64,000 nucleotides of DNA from positions 5,722,001 through 5,786,000 of the forward strand of contig NZ_CP048113.1 in the NCBI RefSeq assembly GCF_010093065.1. Direction: 5' to 3'. The notes under the pieces are model-generated. The model was not told where the DNA came from and ran no database searches. It worked only from the letters and a program-made list of their open reading frames with translations. Shown piece after piece: positions 34,060-43,322 of this stretch (positions within the stretch are counted from its first letter, which is position 1; each line of letters opens with the position of its first letter). The position numbers were made by a program, and so were the translations under genes. Source of the stretch: Chitinophaga agri. Lineage in GTDB: Bacteria; Bacteroidota; Bacteroidia; Chitinophagales; Chitinophagaceae.

Positions 34060-34488
34060 TCAGCGGGCATTACGTTTCTGTTGTTTCTTATCCATTTTGG
34101 CTTCCATCTGCTCTTTCTTCTTCAGCTCCCAGTCGTTCCATTTTTTATACTGGTCAGGTGTGAGGACTGATTTAAAACGCTGGCTCCTTTCTTCATTCAA
34201 TGCCTTTATCTGTTGCATTTTGTCTTTTTTGGAAAGGGCCGTATTGTGTTTGAGGGATTCCATCCGTTGCGTGATGTCAGTATTGATGGCATGAATGTCC
34301 TTATCCTGTTGCTTGGACAGGTTCAGCCGCCGGTCAAGTTTGTCACTCATTTTATCTGCCCGCTGTTCCGGTGTAAAACGTACTTTCTTCACAGTTGCAG
34401 TATCTTTTTGTTGCGCTATACTGCCACTACTGAAAGCGAGTAAGCTGCCTAACAAAAGCCCACTGATACGGATCATGTAACTTTTCAT
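34060..34488 (-). CDS. Secreted Spy/CpxP-like helical protein
   Basis: 142 residues with a signal peptide (1 to about 26, ending SIAQ). The mature part is lysine- and glutamine-rich and helical, with two LT/T-P-[ED]-Q motifs (FTPEQRADKM near residue 38 and VLTPDQYKKW near 112), the pattern of the Spy/CpxP family of periplasmic chaperone-like proteins. A role in envelope stress is plausible but is not shown. It has its own terminator and lies upstream of the glycerate kinase gene. Confidence 0.7.
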   Translation of the reverse strand: MKSYMIRISGLLLGSLLAFSSGSIAQQKDTATVKKVRFTPEQRADKMSDKLDRRLNLSKQQDKDIHAINTDITQRMESLKHNTALSKKDKMQQIKALNEERSQRFKSVLTPDQYKKWNDWELKKKEQMEAKMDKKQQKRNAR

Positions 34489-34688
34489 AAAAAACGGGTT
34501 GTTGTCCTGGTTAAATATAGGTAATTAACGCAATATTACTACCAGTCATCAAAAATCTGCATAAAGATGCAAATAGCACATTAATCATTTGTTACTTTTA
34601 GGGGTCGGCTGAAATTGTCTTACAGGTAAGACTATGCTGACTGTCAGATATCTATGAACCCAAAATCTAAATTGTCAAACACAAGCCA

Positions 34689-37600
34689 ATGAGTATTTTT
34701 TTTCCGCCGCGTAAGCGGCTCGCCCGCCTTTGTCTCTTGCTGGGCGGCCTCTTTGCAGGTTCGTATGCATCAGCACAGGAGACTTTTCCTGTGAATGGCA
34801 TTGCTGACCCCAGAGAAGGATGTTACGCTTTTGTCAAAGCGACTATCGTAAAGAGTGCCGGCAATGTGCTGACCAATGCCAGCCTCGTCATCCGTAATGG
34901 GCGCATCGTTAGTGTCGGTAATGGTCCTGTGCCGAAAGATGCAGTGGTGATTGATTGCGAGGGGAAATATATCTACCCTTCCTTCGTAGATATTTACAGT
35001 GATTATGGTTCCCAGTCAGTAAAAAAAGCTGCGGGTGGTTACAGGGGAGATCCACAGTTCCTCTCCAACACCAAGGGCCCTTATGGCTGGAATCAGGCGA
35101 TCAAAAGTGAGGTGAACGCGGCAGATGCATTTCAGGTAGATGGCACTACTGCTGAGTCGCTGAGAAATGCAGGTTTTGGTACAGTCTTGTCTCATCAGCA
35201 GGACGGTATCGCACGTGGTACAGGGGCACTGGTGACCCTGGCAGATGATCGTGAAAATAAAGTGCTGATCAGAGAGAAAGCTGGTGCTTATTATTCATTT
35301 GATAAAGGCAGTTCCACCCAGAACTATCCCAGCTCGCTGATGGGAAGCATAGCCCTGTTACGCCAGACTTTCCTGGATGCCCAATGGTACCAGTCACGTC
35401 CTGCGAAAGAAGGTGCCAATCTCACCCTGCAGGCCTGGAATGATAACCGTACCCTGCCTCAGATATTCGAAGTACAGGATAAATGGGATGCGCTCCGCGC
35501 TGATAAGATAGGGGATGAATTTGGCGTACAGTATATTATAAAAGCCAGCGGTAACGAATATCAGCGTATCGCTGAAATGGCCGCTACAAAAGCTTCTTTT
35601 ATCCTGCCGCTGAACTTCCCTCAGCCTATTGATGTGGAAGACCCGAATGACGCCCGTTTCGTTGCACTCAGTGATATGAAACACTGGGAACTTGCGCCTA
35701 CGGAAGCAGCTGCCTTTGATAAAGCGAATATTCCTTTCTGTCTGACTGCTTCAGGTCTGAAGGACCTGAAACAGTTCCTGGCTGCTGTCAGAAAATCAAT
35801 TGAGTACGGCCTCAGTGAACAAAAAGCATTGGATGCACTGACTCTCGCTCCAGCCCGCATCATAAAAGCAGACGACCTGGTTGGTTCCCTGGATGCTGGT
35901 AAGCTGGCCAACTTCCTGGTAACATCCGGTAATATCTTCAATGAAAACACTATCCTGTTCCAGAACTGGGTACAGGGTAAAAGATACAATATCAAGGATG
36001 ATGGCTGGAAAGATATCCGGGGTACCTATACCCTGACTGTTACTCCAGGCAATACGAAATATACCCTCTTGCTGAAAGGCACCGCGGCTGCTCCTGCATT
36101 GTCTCTCGTTCAGCAGGATACCATAGCAGGTTCTGTTACAGTGAATGATAAACTCGTGAAGATCGCTTTCCCACTGAAGAAAGGCGGTGCACAGTTACGG
36201 CTGAGCGGTGTGGCTGGTATAGGAGAATGGTCTGGTACCGGAGTGGATACTGCTGGCAGATGGGTAAAATGGAATGCGGTATTTAACGCGGCTTATGCCA
36301 AGCAGGATACTGCAAAACCTAAAGCCGCTCCACAACTGGGAAATCTCTATTATCCATTCAACGGTTATGGATGGGAAACGGTTCCTAAGCAACACGACAT
36401 CCTGATTAAAAATGCGACTGTCTGGACGGGTGAAAAAGAAGGTAAACTGGAAAATACTGATGTATTGATCCGCAATGGAAAGATCGCACAGATCGGAAAG
36501 AACCTTGCTGCTGGTAATGCCCGCGTGATTGATGGTACAGGTAAACATCTGACAGCTGGGATCATAGATGAGCACTCACATATTGCGATCTCTAAAGGCG
36601 TAAATGAGGGTACGCAGTCTGTCACATCTGAAGTACGCATCGCTGATGTGGTAAACCCTGATGACGTGAATATATATAGACAGCTGAGCGGTGGGGTGAC
36701 GGCTTCTCACCTGTTACATGGTTCCGCAAATACTATCGGCGGACAAAGCCAGCTGATCAAGCTTCGCTGGGGGGCTGATGCGGAAGAACTCAAATTTGCG
36801 GGTGTAGATCCATTTATCAAATTCGCATTAGGTGAGAACGTTAAACAGTCCAACTGGGGTGAACGTCAGCGTGAGCGCTTCCCGCAAACCCGTATGGGCG
36901 TTGAACAGGTACTGACGGATGCATTCACCCGTGCGCGTGATTATGAAAAAGCAGGCCCTAGCAAACGTCGTGATCTGGAGCTGGATGCACTGGTGGAGAT
37001 CCTGAACAGCAAGCGTTTCATCACCTGTCACTCTTATGTACAAAGCGAAATTAACATGCTGATGCATGTAGCAGATACTTTCCATTTCAGGATCAATACT
37101 TTTACCCATATCCTTGAGGGATATAAGGTGGCTGATAAGATGAAGCAACATGGTGCCGGTGCTGGTACATTCGCTGACTGGTGGGCATACAAGATGGAAG
37201 TACAGGATGCTATTCCTTACAATGCTACTATCATGCAACGTGTCGGGGTGAATGTCGCTATCAATTCAGATGATGCAGAGATGGCCCGCAGACTCAACCA
37301 GGAAGCAGCTAAGAGTATCAAGTATGGAGATATGACAGAAGAGGAGGCCATTAAACTGGTAACCATCAATCCGGCGAAACTGCTGCATGTAGCCGACCGC
37401 ACAGGTAGCATTAAAGCAGGAAAAGATGCTGATCTGGTGCTCTGGAATGATAATCCGCTCAGTATATACGCAAAGGCAGAAAAAACCCTGGTAGATGGCA
37501 TCGTATACTTCGACAGGGAAAAGGACCTGGAGCTGCGTCAGCGTATCAGCGCAGAACGCAATCGTCTGGTAATCAAAATGCTGAATGAAAAGAAAAAAGG

Positions 37601-37706
37601 TACACCTACCCAGAAAGCAGCCGCTTCGAGGGAAGAAATGTACCATTGTGAAGATCTGCAGGCTGGTCATCAGCAACGTCTGACAGATGGAAATAATGAA
37701 TTGTAA
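34689..37706 (+). CDS. Large secreted amidohydrolase with two tandem domains, the first degenerate
   Basis: 1005 residues with a signal peptide (1 to about 29). Residues about 45-430 form an amidohydrolase-like domain that has lost its metal motifs: the usual HxH site reads IYSDYG and the late Asp motif reads LTASG. Residues about 570-980 form a second, complete domain: His629-x-His631 (EHSHIA), CHSYVQ, FTHILEG and INSDDAE. The joint contains a beta-rich segment. Imidazolonepropionase-like enzymes hydrolyse C-N or ester bonds of cyclic or dipeptide substrates; which one is unknown. The downstream homologue begins 25 bases after the stop, and the two are probably co-expressed as a complex. Confidence 0.88.
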   Translation: MSIFFPPRKRLARLCLLLGGLFAGSYASAQETFPVNGIADPREGCYAFVKATIVKSAGNVLTNASLVIRNGRIVSVGNGPVPKDAVVIDCEGKYIYPSFVDIYSDYGSQSVKKAAGGYRGDPQFLSNTKGPYGWNQAIKSEVNAADAFQVDGTTAESLRNAGFGTVLSHQQDGIARGTGALVTLADDRENKVLIREKAGAYYSFDKGSSTQNYPSSLMGSIALLRQTFLDAQWYQSRPAKEGANLTLQAWNDNRTLPQIFEVQDKWDALRADKIGDEFGVQYIIKASGNEYQRIAEMAATKASFILPLNFPQPIDVEDPNDARFVALSDMKHWELAPTEAAAFDKANIPFCLTASGLKDLKQFLAAVRKSIEYGLSEQKALDALTLAPARIIKADDLVGSLDAGKLANFLVTSGNIFNENTILFQNWVQGKRYNIKDDGWKDIRGTYTLTVTPGNTKYTLLLKGTAAAPALSLVQQDTIAGSVTVNDKLVKIAFPLKKGGAQLRLSGVAGIGEWSGTGVDTAGRWVKWNAVFNAAYAKQDTAKPKAAPQLGNLYYPFNGYGWETVPKQHDILIKNATVWTGEKEGKLENTDVLIRNGKIAQIGKNLAAGNARVIDGTGKHLTAGIIDEHSHIAISKGVNEGTQSVTSEVRIADVVNPDDVNIYRQLSGGVTASHLLHGSANTIGGQSQLIKLRWGADAEELKFAGVDPFIKFALGENVKQSNWGERQRERFPQTRMGVEQVLTDAFTRARDYEKAGPSKRRDLELDALVEILNSKRFITCHSYVQSEINMLMHVADTFHFRINTFTHILEGYKVADKMKQHGAGAGTFADWWAYKMEVQDAIPYNATIMQRVGVNVAINSDDAEMARRLNQEAAKSIKYGDMTEEEAIKLVTINPAKLLHVADRTGSIKAGKDADLVLWNDNPLSIYAKAEKTLVDGIVYFDREKDLELRQRISAERNRLVIKMLNEKKKGTPTQKAAASREEMYHCEDLQAGHQQRLTDGNNEL

Positions 37707-37731
37707 CCGCTGCTTGCATCAATCAAACAAC

Positions 37732-39024
37732 ATGAAACGTAGTTTATTAACTTATATCACCGCACTTTCCTGCTCTGCTGTTATGGCACAGGAAACCATC
37801 TATCCGGCGCCATCGCAGGCAAAGCCGGTCTACCTGACCAACGCCACGATACATGTGGGTAACGGACAGGTGATAGAGAAAGGTTCATTGTCTTTTGTCA
37901 ATGGTAAGATCACTGCTGTGGGGAGTGATCTGCCGACACCAGCGACCGATGTAAAAGTGATCGATCTTCAGGGAAAACATGTTTATCCTGGTATTATCGC
38001 TCCGCTGACAACGGTAGGTCTTACCGAAGTAGAAGCTGTACGTTCTACCAATGATTTCAGTGAAGTAGGAGAGATCAATCCTTCTGTACGTTCACTGGTG
38101 GCTTATAATACGGATTCCAAAGTGATCAACACCCTGCGTTCCAATGGCATACTGCTGGTACAGGTAACGCCAGAGGGTGGGATGATTCCGGGTTCCTCTT
38201 CTGTTGTGCAGCTGGATGCCTGGAACTGGGAAGATGCGGTTGTCAAGGCTGATGGTGCTATCCATTTTTATATGCCAAGCTTACTGCCTCCTCCTGCGGC
38301 GGCAGGCCGTTTCTCCATTACTAAAGACAGGGCAGAAGAATTTGCAGAGAAGACGGGTAAGGTACGTGCCTTCCTGAACGAGGCAAAGGCCTATCTGGCA
38401 GAAGACAAACACGCTGCTGTCAACCTGAAGTTTGAAGCAGTACGCAAACTGTTCAGCAGGCAGCAAAAGTTGTTCATACATTGTAACCTGGTAAAAGAGA
38501 TGCTGGTAGCTGTCGATTTTGCCAAGGAATATAATATTGACGTGGTAATTGCTGGTGGAGCTGATTCCTGGATGATCACAGATGTGCTGAAACAGCATAA
38601 TATCGCAGTCGTACTGGCGCAGCCTCATAGTCTGCCGGTTATGCAGGATGACGATGTTGACCAACCTTACAAGACGGCTGCACAACTGCAACAGGCCGGG
38701 GTACTTTTCTGTCTGAGTAATGAAGGTTTCTGGCAACAGCGTAATCTGCCTTTTGAAGCAGGTACCGCAAGCACTTATGGTCTTTCAAAAGAAGAAGCAC
38801 TGGCAGCGGTGACGTTGAATACTGCTAAGATATTAGGTATCGACAAGGTTACCGGTTCCCTGGAAGCTGGTAAGGATGCCAATATCACGATCAGTACAGG
38901 TGATCTGCTGGATATGCGCAGTAGTGTGGTTACCCAGGCGTTTATTCAGGGACGGGAAGTTAATCTCGATAATAAACACAAACAGTTATATGAGCGTTAT
39001 AAATATAAGTACGGACTGAAATAG
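37732..39024 (+). CDS. Secreted amidohydrolase-like protein lacking most metal ligands
   Basis: 430 residues from the ATG at 37732 (a 45-base longer frame starts inside the previous gene's end). Signal peptide 1 to about 19 (VMAQ). The fold is an amidohydrolase with an N-terminal and C-terminal beta part (TNATIHVGNGQVIEKGSL, ITGSLEAGKDANITIS-like), but HxH is replaced by IAPLTT and the late Asp motif by LSNEGFW; only FIHCNL keeps a histidine. It resembles the degenerate first half of its upstream neighbour more than the active half. It may be a structural partner of that enzyme. A terminator follows. Confidence 0.85.
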   Translation: MKRSLLTYITALSCSAVMAQETIYPAPSQAKPVYLTNATIHVGNGQVIEKGSLSFVNGKITAVGSDLPTPATDVKVIDLQGKHVYPGIIAPLTTVGLTEVEAVRSTNDFSEVGEINPSVRSLVAYNTDSKVINTLRSNGILLVQVTPEGGMIPGSSSVVQLDAWNWEDAVVKADGAIHFYMPSLLPPPAAAGRFSITKDRAEEFAEKTGKVRAFLNEAKAYLAEDKHAAVNLKFEAVRKLFSRQQKLFIHCNLVKEMLVAVDFAKEYNIDVVIAGGADSWMITDVLKQHNIAVVLAQPHSLPVMQDDDVDQPYKTAAQLQQAGVLFCLSNEGFWQQRNLPFEAGTASTYGLSKEEALAAVTLNTAKILGIDKVTGSLEAGKDANITISTGDLLDMRSSVVTQAFIQGREVNLDNKHKQLYERYKYKYGLK

Positions 39025-39043
39025 CCTAAACTTATATCTGGCA

Positions 39044-39088
39044 AGGGGCCCGGTGTTGTACTTACAATACCGGGCCCCTGTCGTTTTT
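39044..39088 (+). terminator. Terminator after the amidohydrolase pair
   Basis: AGGGGCCCGGTGTTGTA pairs with TACAATACCGGGCCCCT, one mismatch, followed by GTCGTTTTT. Confidence 0.85.
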
Positions 39089-39133
39089 ATCATGGCATGA
39101 ATTTTTATTGTTTCATACAAACACATTAAATAG

Positions 39134-39637
39134 ATGGCAACAATCCTCAAACGAGAAGAGGCTATTAAAAAGGTATCTGACCTTATCAACGATGTGCGGG
39201 TATGTATGCTGACAACCATAGATGAGCACGGACATGTGATATCCAGGCCCATGGCGACAGTAGATGTGGATAAAGACGGAAATGTATGGTTTTTTTCAAA
39301 TGAATATTCCGGAAAAGTGACACAGATATCGGAGAATAATGAGCTAAATCTTATCTATTCTCACCCCGGACAAAATACCTATCTGAACATCTTTGGGATC
39401 GGTTCCATCATCATTGACCGTGAAAAAATGAAACAGTTGTGGACTCCCACTGTGAATGCCTGGTTTCCCGATGGTATTGATGACCCCAAACTTTGCTTAC
39501 TGAAAGTAGATACAAAACAGGCGTGGTTCTGGGATAATTCATCCAGTAAAATGGTTATCTTTTTTAATATGCTGACCTCTATTATCAGGGGAACGCGTTT
39601 TAAAGAAGGGGAGCAAGGTACGTTGGATATTGAGTGA
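39134..39637 (+). CDS. Pyridoxamine 5'-phosphate oxidase-like protein (general stress protein 26 type)
   Basis: 167 residues. A split-barrel flavin-binding domain is clear: VCMLTTIDEHGHVISRPMATVDVDKDG, then VWFFSNEYSGKVTQISENNELNLIYS, and KAWFWDNSSSKMV-like residues near the end. Proteins of this group bind FMN or FAD, sometimes F420 or haem, and are induced by stress; PNPOx activity is not expected because the substrate-binding C-terminus is absent. A separate bidirectional terminator lies between it and tyrS. Confidence 0.85.
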   Translation: MATILKREEAIKKVSDLINDVRVCMLTTIDEHGHVISRPMATVDVDKDGNVWFFSNEYSGKVTQISENNELNLIYSHPGQNTYLNIFGIGSIIIDREKMKQLWTPTVNAWFPDGIDDPKLCLLKVDTKQAWFWDNSSSKMVIFFNMLTSIIRGTRFKEGEQGTLDIE

Positions 39638-39652
39638 TCATCGCATAAAATA

Positions 39653-39690
39653 AAAGAGGGCTGATACATGTATGTATATCAGCCCTCTTT
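39653..39690. terminator. Bidirectional terminator between the PNPOx-like gene and tyrS
   Basis: AAAGAGGGCTGATA and TATCAGCCCTCTTT form a perfect 14-bp stem around a 10-base loop, with A-rich and T-rich flanks. It serves both convergent genes. Confidence 0.85.
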
Positions 39691-39703
39691 CTATTAAGGA
39701 AAG

Positions 39704-40987
39704 TTACTTCACTGTTACCAGGTAATAGTTGTTTTTTCCCCTCTGCACAAGGATATATTTATCATTCAGCAGCAGGCTTTTATCGATCAGTTTGTCGATG
39801 GCACTTACTTTTACCTTGTTGATGCTGATACCGTTATTCTGGATCATTTTACGTGCTTCTCCTTTACTAGGCAGGATGCTGGTCTCTGCCAGGAAGGACA
39901 GGATATCTTTTCCTGCTTCCAGGTCGGCAGCAGTTACTTCTACCTGAGGTACTCCATCCATGATCTCCAGCAGCTGTGATTCGGTCAGAGACTGTAATAC
40001 ATCAGCGGTATCATTACGGAAAAGTAGGTCAGATGCCTTCAGGGCAAAATCCAGTTCCTTATCACCATGTACGAAACGGGTCAGTTCCTCTGCCAGCCTT
40101 TTCTGCAGCTGACGTTTGCCAGGATCCTGGTCATGGGCAGCGATCAGTTCATTGATCTCCTCCTGTCCCAGGAATGTGAATATCTTAATATAGTTCTTCG
40201 CGTCTTCGTCGGTAGTTTTTACCCAGAACTGATAAAACAGGTATGGAGACGTTTTTTGTGGATCCAGCCATACGTTGCCTCTTTCAGATTTACCGAATTT
40301 ACTGCCATCTGCTTTTTTCAGCAGCGGACAGGTAAAGGCAAATGCCTCACCATTAGCTTTACGGCGAATGAGTTCTGTACCGGTAACAATGTTACCCCAC
40401 TGGTCAGAACCACCCATCTGCAGTTTACAGTTTTTAGCAGTGTACAGATGGTAGAAGTCATAACCCTGGATCAGCTGGTAAGTGAATTCAGTGAAAGACA
40501 TACCGCTGTCTCCTTCCAGTCTTCTTTTCACAGAATCCTTGGACATCATATAGTTAACGGTAATATGTTTACCGGTATCACGGATGAAATCCAGGAAGGA
40601 TATATGCTGGAACCAGTCAAAGTTATTCACCATTTCGGCTGCATTAGGCTTCGCCGGATCGAAGTCGAGGAATTTCTCCAGCTGTGTCTTGATTCCCTGC
40701 TGGTTATGTGCCAGAGTGTCCAGATCCAGCATTTTGCGTTCTTCCGCCTTGAATGAAGGATCGCCAACCATACCAGTAGCACCACCCACCAGCGCTAATG
40801 GCTTGTGGCCAGCCCGCTGTAAATGTACCAGCAGCAGGATAGGCACCAGGCTGCCTATATGAAGGGAGTCCGCCGTAGGATCAAACCCTACGTATGCAGA
40901 TGTCATTTCTTTCAGTAGTTGCTCTTCTGTGCCCGGCATTATATCCTGCACCATACCTCTCCAACGTAATTCCTCTATCAGGTTCAT
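39704..40987 (-). CDS. tyrS: Tyrosyl-tRNA synthetase
   Basis: 427 residues from the ATG at 40987, the start consistent with family length; upstream in-frame codons would add 29 residues unlike TyrS. It charges tRNA-Tyr. Class I motifs: HIGS near residues 43-46 in [15 protein letters not shown], the tyrosine-binding and [10 protein letters not shown] segment near 190, and KFGKS near 230. A C-terminal S4 RNA-binding domain is present ([20 protein letters not shown]). A TAnnTTTG word is present upstream on the minus strand. Confidence 0.96.
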   Translation of the reverse strand: MNLIEELRWRGMVQDIMPGTEEQLLKEMTSAYVGFDPTADSLHIGSLVPILLLVHLQRAGHKPLALVGGATGMVGDPSFKAEERKMLDLDTLAHNQQGIKTQLEKFLDFDPAKPNAAEMVNNFDWFQHISFLDFIRDTGKHITVNYMMSKDSVKRRLEGDSGMSFTEFTYQLIQGYDFYHLYTAKNCKLQMGGSDQWGNIVTGTELIRRKANGEAFAFTCPLLKKADGSKFGKSERGNVWLDPQKTSPYLFYQFWVKTTDEDAKNYIKIFTFLGQEEINELIAAHDQDPGKRQLQKRLAEELTRFVHGDKELDFALKASDLLFRNDTADVLQSLTESQLLEIMDGVPQVEVTAADLEAGKDILSFLAETSILPSKGEARKMIQNNGISINKVKVSAIDKLIDKSLLLNDKYILVQRGKNNYYLVTVK

Positions 40988-41008
40988 GATTAATTGGGAT
41001 AATTTTTG

Positions 41009-41016
41009 CAAACGTA
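41009..41016 (-). promoter_or_regulatory. Candidate -7 element (TACGTTTG) of tyrS
   Basis: Exact match to TAnnTTTG on the minus strand 21 bases before the tyrS ATG; the upstream TTTG box is not clear. Confidence 0.4.
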
Positions 41017-41117
41017 AGAAAAGAATTTTAAACGATATGGGGATAGATGGGCATTGTACCGGAAATTCGTACATTCAACTGTGGACAAAACCACCTATTT
41101 CCCGTAAAGAATACCAT

Positions 41118-41813
41118 ATGAAAAAGAGCTTGTTTTTGATTGCTTCACTGCTGAGTGCCGTGAATGCATTATTTGCCCAGGATTGTAGCAGCTACTACTA
41201 TTTTAAGAAGAATGTTGAAGTAGAAATGAGCGTGCTGGACCAAAAAGGACAGCCAATCGCTAAGAATATACACAAAGTCCTGTCTATCAGTAAAGAAGGA
41301 GGGGTTACCGTGTCAGAATTTACTATGATCACCAAAGATGGTCAGGGAAACCAGGTATCTTCAAGTAAAGGTGTCTACAAATGTACAGGAACGGAGATCC
41401 TGATGGATATGAAAAAATTCCTGCCTGACTTCTCTCCGCTGAAGGATATGAAAATGGAGTCAAACGGTAGTGCACTGATCAGTTATCCGCTCAATATGAA
41501 GGAAGGACAAACGCTACCCGACGGTTCATTACAGATGTCCGGCAATGCCAATGGGATGGATATGAACCTCGAGTGTACTGTCACTGATCGTAAAGTAGCG
41601 GCCCGTGAAAAGGTGACAACTGGCGGAGGTAGCTGGGATTGTTTTAAAATTACCTGCAAAATGAATGTCATCGTAAAAATGATGGCAATGAACATTCCGG
41701 TAGAAATGACTATTACACAATGGTTTGCGCCCGGATTTGGGGTGGTAAAGGTGCGGACGGATAAAGAGGGTAGTGCTATTAGTATAATAGAAGTGACCCA
41801 TGTAAAGAAATAA
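41118..41813 (+). CDS. Secreted protein of the DUF3108/TapB-like type
   Basis: 231 residues from the ATG at 41118 (longer frames start inside tyrS). A signal peptide (MKKSLFLIASLLSAVNALFAQ) is followed by a beta-rich domain. The pattern YYYFKKNVEVEMSVLDQKG, then GSWDCFKITCKM and TQWFAPGFGVVKVRT, fits the DUF3108/TapB group, whose members have few known functions. Four cysteines (in QDCSS, YKCTG, NLECT/WDCF, and TCKM) are present. It may be a periplasmic or lipid-binding protein; unproven. A bidirectional terminator follows. Confidence 0.65.
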   Translation: MKKSLFLIASLLSAVNALFAQDCSSYYYFKKNVEVEMSVLDQKGQPIAKNIHKVLSISKEGGVTVSEFTMITKDGQGNQVSSSKGVYKCTGTEILMDMKKFLPDFSPLKDMKMESNGSALISYPLNMKEGQTLPDGSLQMSGNANGMDMNLECTVTDRKVAAREKVTTGGGSWDCFKITCKMNVIVKMMAMNIPVEMTITQWFAPGFGVVKVRTDKEGSAISIIEVTHVKK

Positions 41814-41822
41814 ATACCTGCC

Positions 41823-41875
41823 ATCATAAAAGGAAAGGGTGTCTGCCAGTGGCGGACACCCCTTCCTTTTATGAT
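41823..41875. terminator. Bidirectional terminator between the DUF3108-like gene and rfbD
   Basis: A stem of more than 20 bp (ATCATAAAAGGAA through TTCCTTTTATGAT, GTGTCtGCC with GGCGGACAC) ends both the plus-strand gene and the minus-strand sugar-nucleotide operon. Confidence 0.85.
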
Positions 41876-41884
41876 ATAGTACGA

Positions 41885-42748
41885 TTATAACTGCTGAATA
41901 CACACTTTCAGGCTTTCACGCCAGTGAGGTATCTGCAGACCGAAAGTATCTTTGATCTTCTGTTTGTTTAAAACACTGTATGCCGGCCGCTGTGCAGGCG
42001 TCGGATATTTATCGGAAGTAATCGGCGCTACTGTGCAGGAGGCATTTGTCAATTCCCGGATGGCGACTGCAAAATCATACCAGCTGGTAACTCCTTCATT
42101 GCTATAATGATAAACACCGCCATAACTACCCGGTTCATTCCATACCTTGGTGAGCACGGTCAGCATTACATTCGCCAGGTCTACAGCATAAGTAGGTGTA
42201 CCCGTCTGATCAAATACGACGTTCAGGCTGTCTTTTTCCTGCATCAGCTCACGCATACGCTTCACGAAATTGACACCGAATTCAGAGTAAAGCCAGGATG
42301 TACGCAATACGATCGTCGCCGGGTTGCTACCAATAGCAGCGGCCTCACCACGTAGTTTCGAACTGCCATAAATGCTGTTAGGATTGGCATCATCTGTCTC
42401 GGAATAAGGCACATTCTGCCTGCCGTTGAATACATAATCAGTAGAAACATGCAGCAGTTGTGCATTATATTCAGCGCATACATTGGCCAGATTCAGTACC
42501 GCTTCAAAATTCAGTTTGAAAGCAGTGTCTTCATCTCCTTCTGCCTTATCCACAGCCGTATAAGCTGCGCAGTTAATACAGGCGTGTATTTCCTGCTGAG
42601 CAAAAAAACTGCGGACAGCTTCTTCGCTGGTGATGTCCAGCTCATTGAAGTCAGTATGTACAAAGGAAAACTCCGGATAATCCGCAGCCACTTTTTTTAT
42701 TGCTTGTCCCAGCTGCCCATTAGCACCGGTTACCAGAATATTTTTCAT
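41885..42748 (-). CDS. rfbD: dTDP-4-dehydrorhamnose reductase
   Basis: 287 residues. It reduces dTDP-4-keto-L-rhamnose with NAD(P)H to dTDP-L-rhamnose. Motifs: VTGANGQLGQAI at the N-terminus, STDYVFNG near residue 102 and YGSSKLRGE near 127-135 with the Tyr-x-x-x-Lys catalytic pair. Its ATG overlaps the rfbC stop by one base (TAATG), so expression is coupled. It ends the six-gene minus-strand operon. The partner rfbA (thymidylyltransferase) is not in the window. Confidence 0.94.
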   Translation of the reverse strand: MKNILVTGANGQLGQAIKKVAADYPEFSFVHTDFNELDITSEEAVRSFFAQQEIHACINCAAYTAVDKAEGDEDTAFKLNFEAVLNLANVCAEYNAQLLHVSTDYVFNGRQNVPYSETDDANPNSIYGSSKLRGEAAAIGSNPATIVLRTSWLYSEFGVNFVKRMRELMQEKDSLNVVFDQTGTPTYAVDLANVMLTVLTKVWNEPGSYGGVYHYSNEGVTSWYDFAVAIRELTNASCTVAPITSDKYPTPAQRPAYSVLNKQKIKDTFGLQIPHWRESLKVCIQQL

Positions 42749-43314
42749 TACTTATTAGGATTGTAGACAAAGTTATGCGTACAGTTTTCAAGCGTAGGCA
42801 GTACCACATCTTTTTCAGATACGATGGCATCTGCCAGGTTGATACCCCAGTCAATGTTCAGCGCAGGATCATTGTAAATAATGCCGCCTTCACTGGCTTT
42901 ATGATAGAAGTTATCGACCTTGTACATGACTTCCGCTGTCTCGCTTAACACCGAGTAGCCATGCGCAAAACCTTTAGGTACCAATAGCTGTAGCTTGTTT
43001 TCTGCAGTGAGTTCTATCGTGAATACTTTGCCGTAGGTAGGAGAGCCCTTGCGGATATCGACTGCAACATCGATGATCTTCCCTTCCAGTACCCTGATCA
43101 GTTTTGTCTGCGCATATGGTTCCTGCTGGTAGTGTAAACCTCTCAGTACGCCATAGGTAGATCTTGCCTGATTGTCCTGTACGAACGGCAAATTCAGTCC
43201 CTGTTGTTTAAAAACCTGTTCGCTGTAGCTCTCGAAGAAATAACCACGGCTATCATTGAATACCCGTGGTTCGTATATTAATAAATCAGGTATCCCTGTT
43301 TCAGTGAAAGGCAT
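42748..43314 (-). CDS. rfbC: dTDP-4-dehydrorhamnose 3,5-epimerase
   Basis: 188 residues, a cupin-type epimerase. Conserved residues are in VLRGLHYQ near 55-62 (catalytic His), KLIRVLEGKIIDVAVDIRKGSPTYGK near 72-97, and FAHGYSVLSE near 117-126. It converts dTDP-4-keto-6-deoxyglucose to the L-rhamno form. Its stop overlaps the rfbD start by one base; an eight-base gap separates it from rfbB. Confidence 0.95.
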   Translation of the reverse strand: MPFTETGIPDLLIYEPRVFNDSRGYFFESYSEQVFKQQGLNLPFVQDNQARSTYGVLRGLHYQQEPYAQTKLIRVLEGKIIDVAVDIRKGSPTYGKVFTIELTAENKLQLLVPKGFAHGYSVLSETAEVMYKVDNFYHKASEGGIIYNDPALNIDWGINLADAIVSEKDVVLPTLENCTHNFVYNPNK

Positions 43315-43322
43315 ATAGTTGG

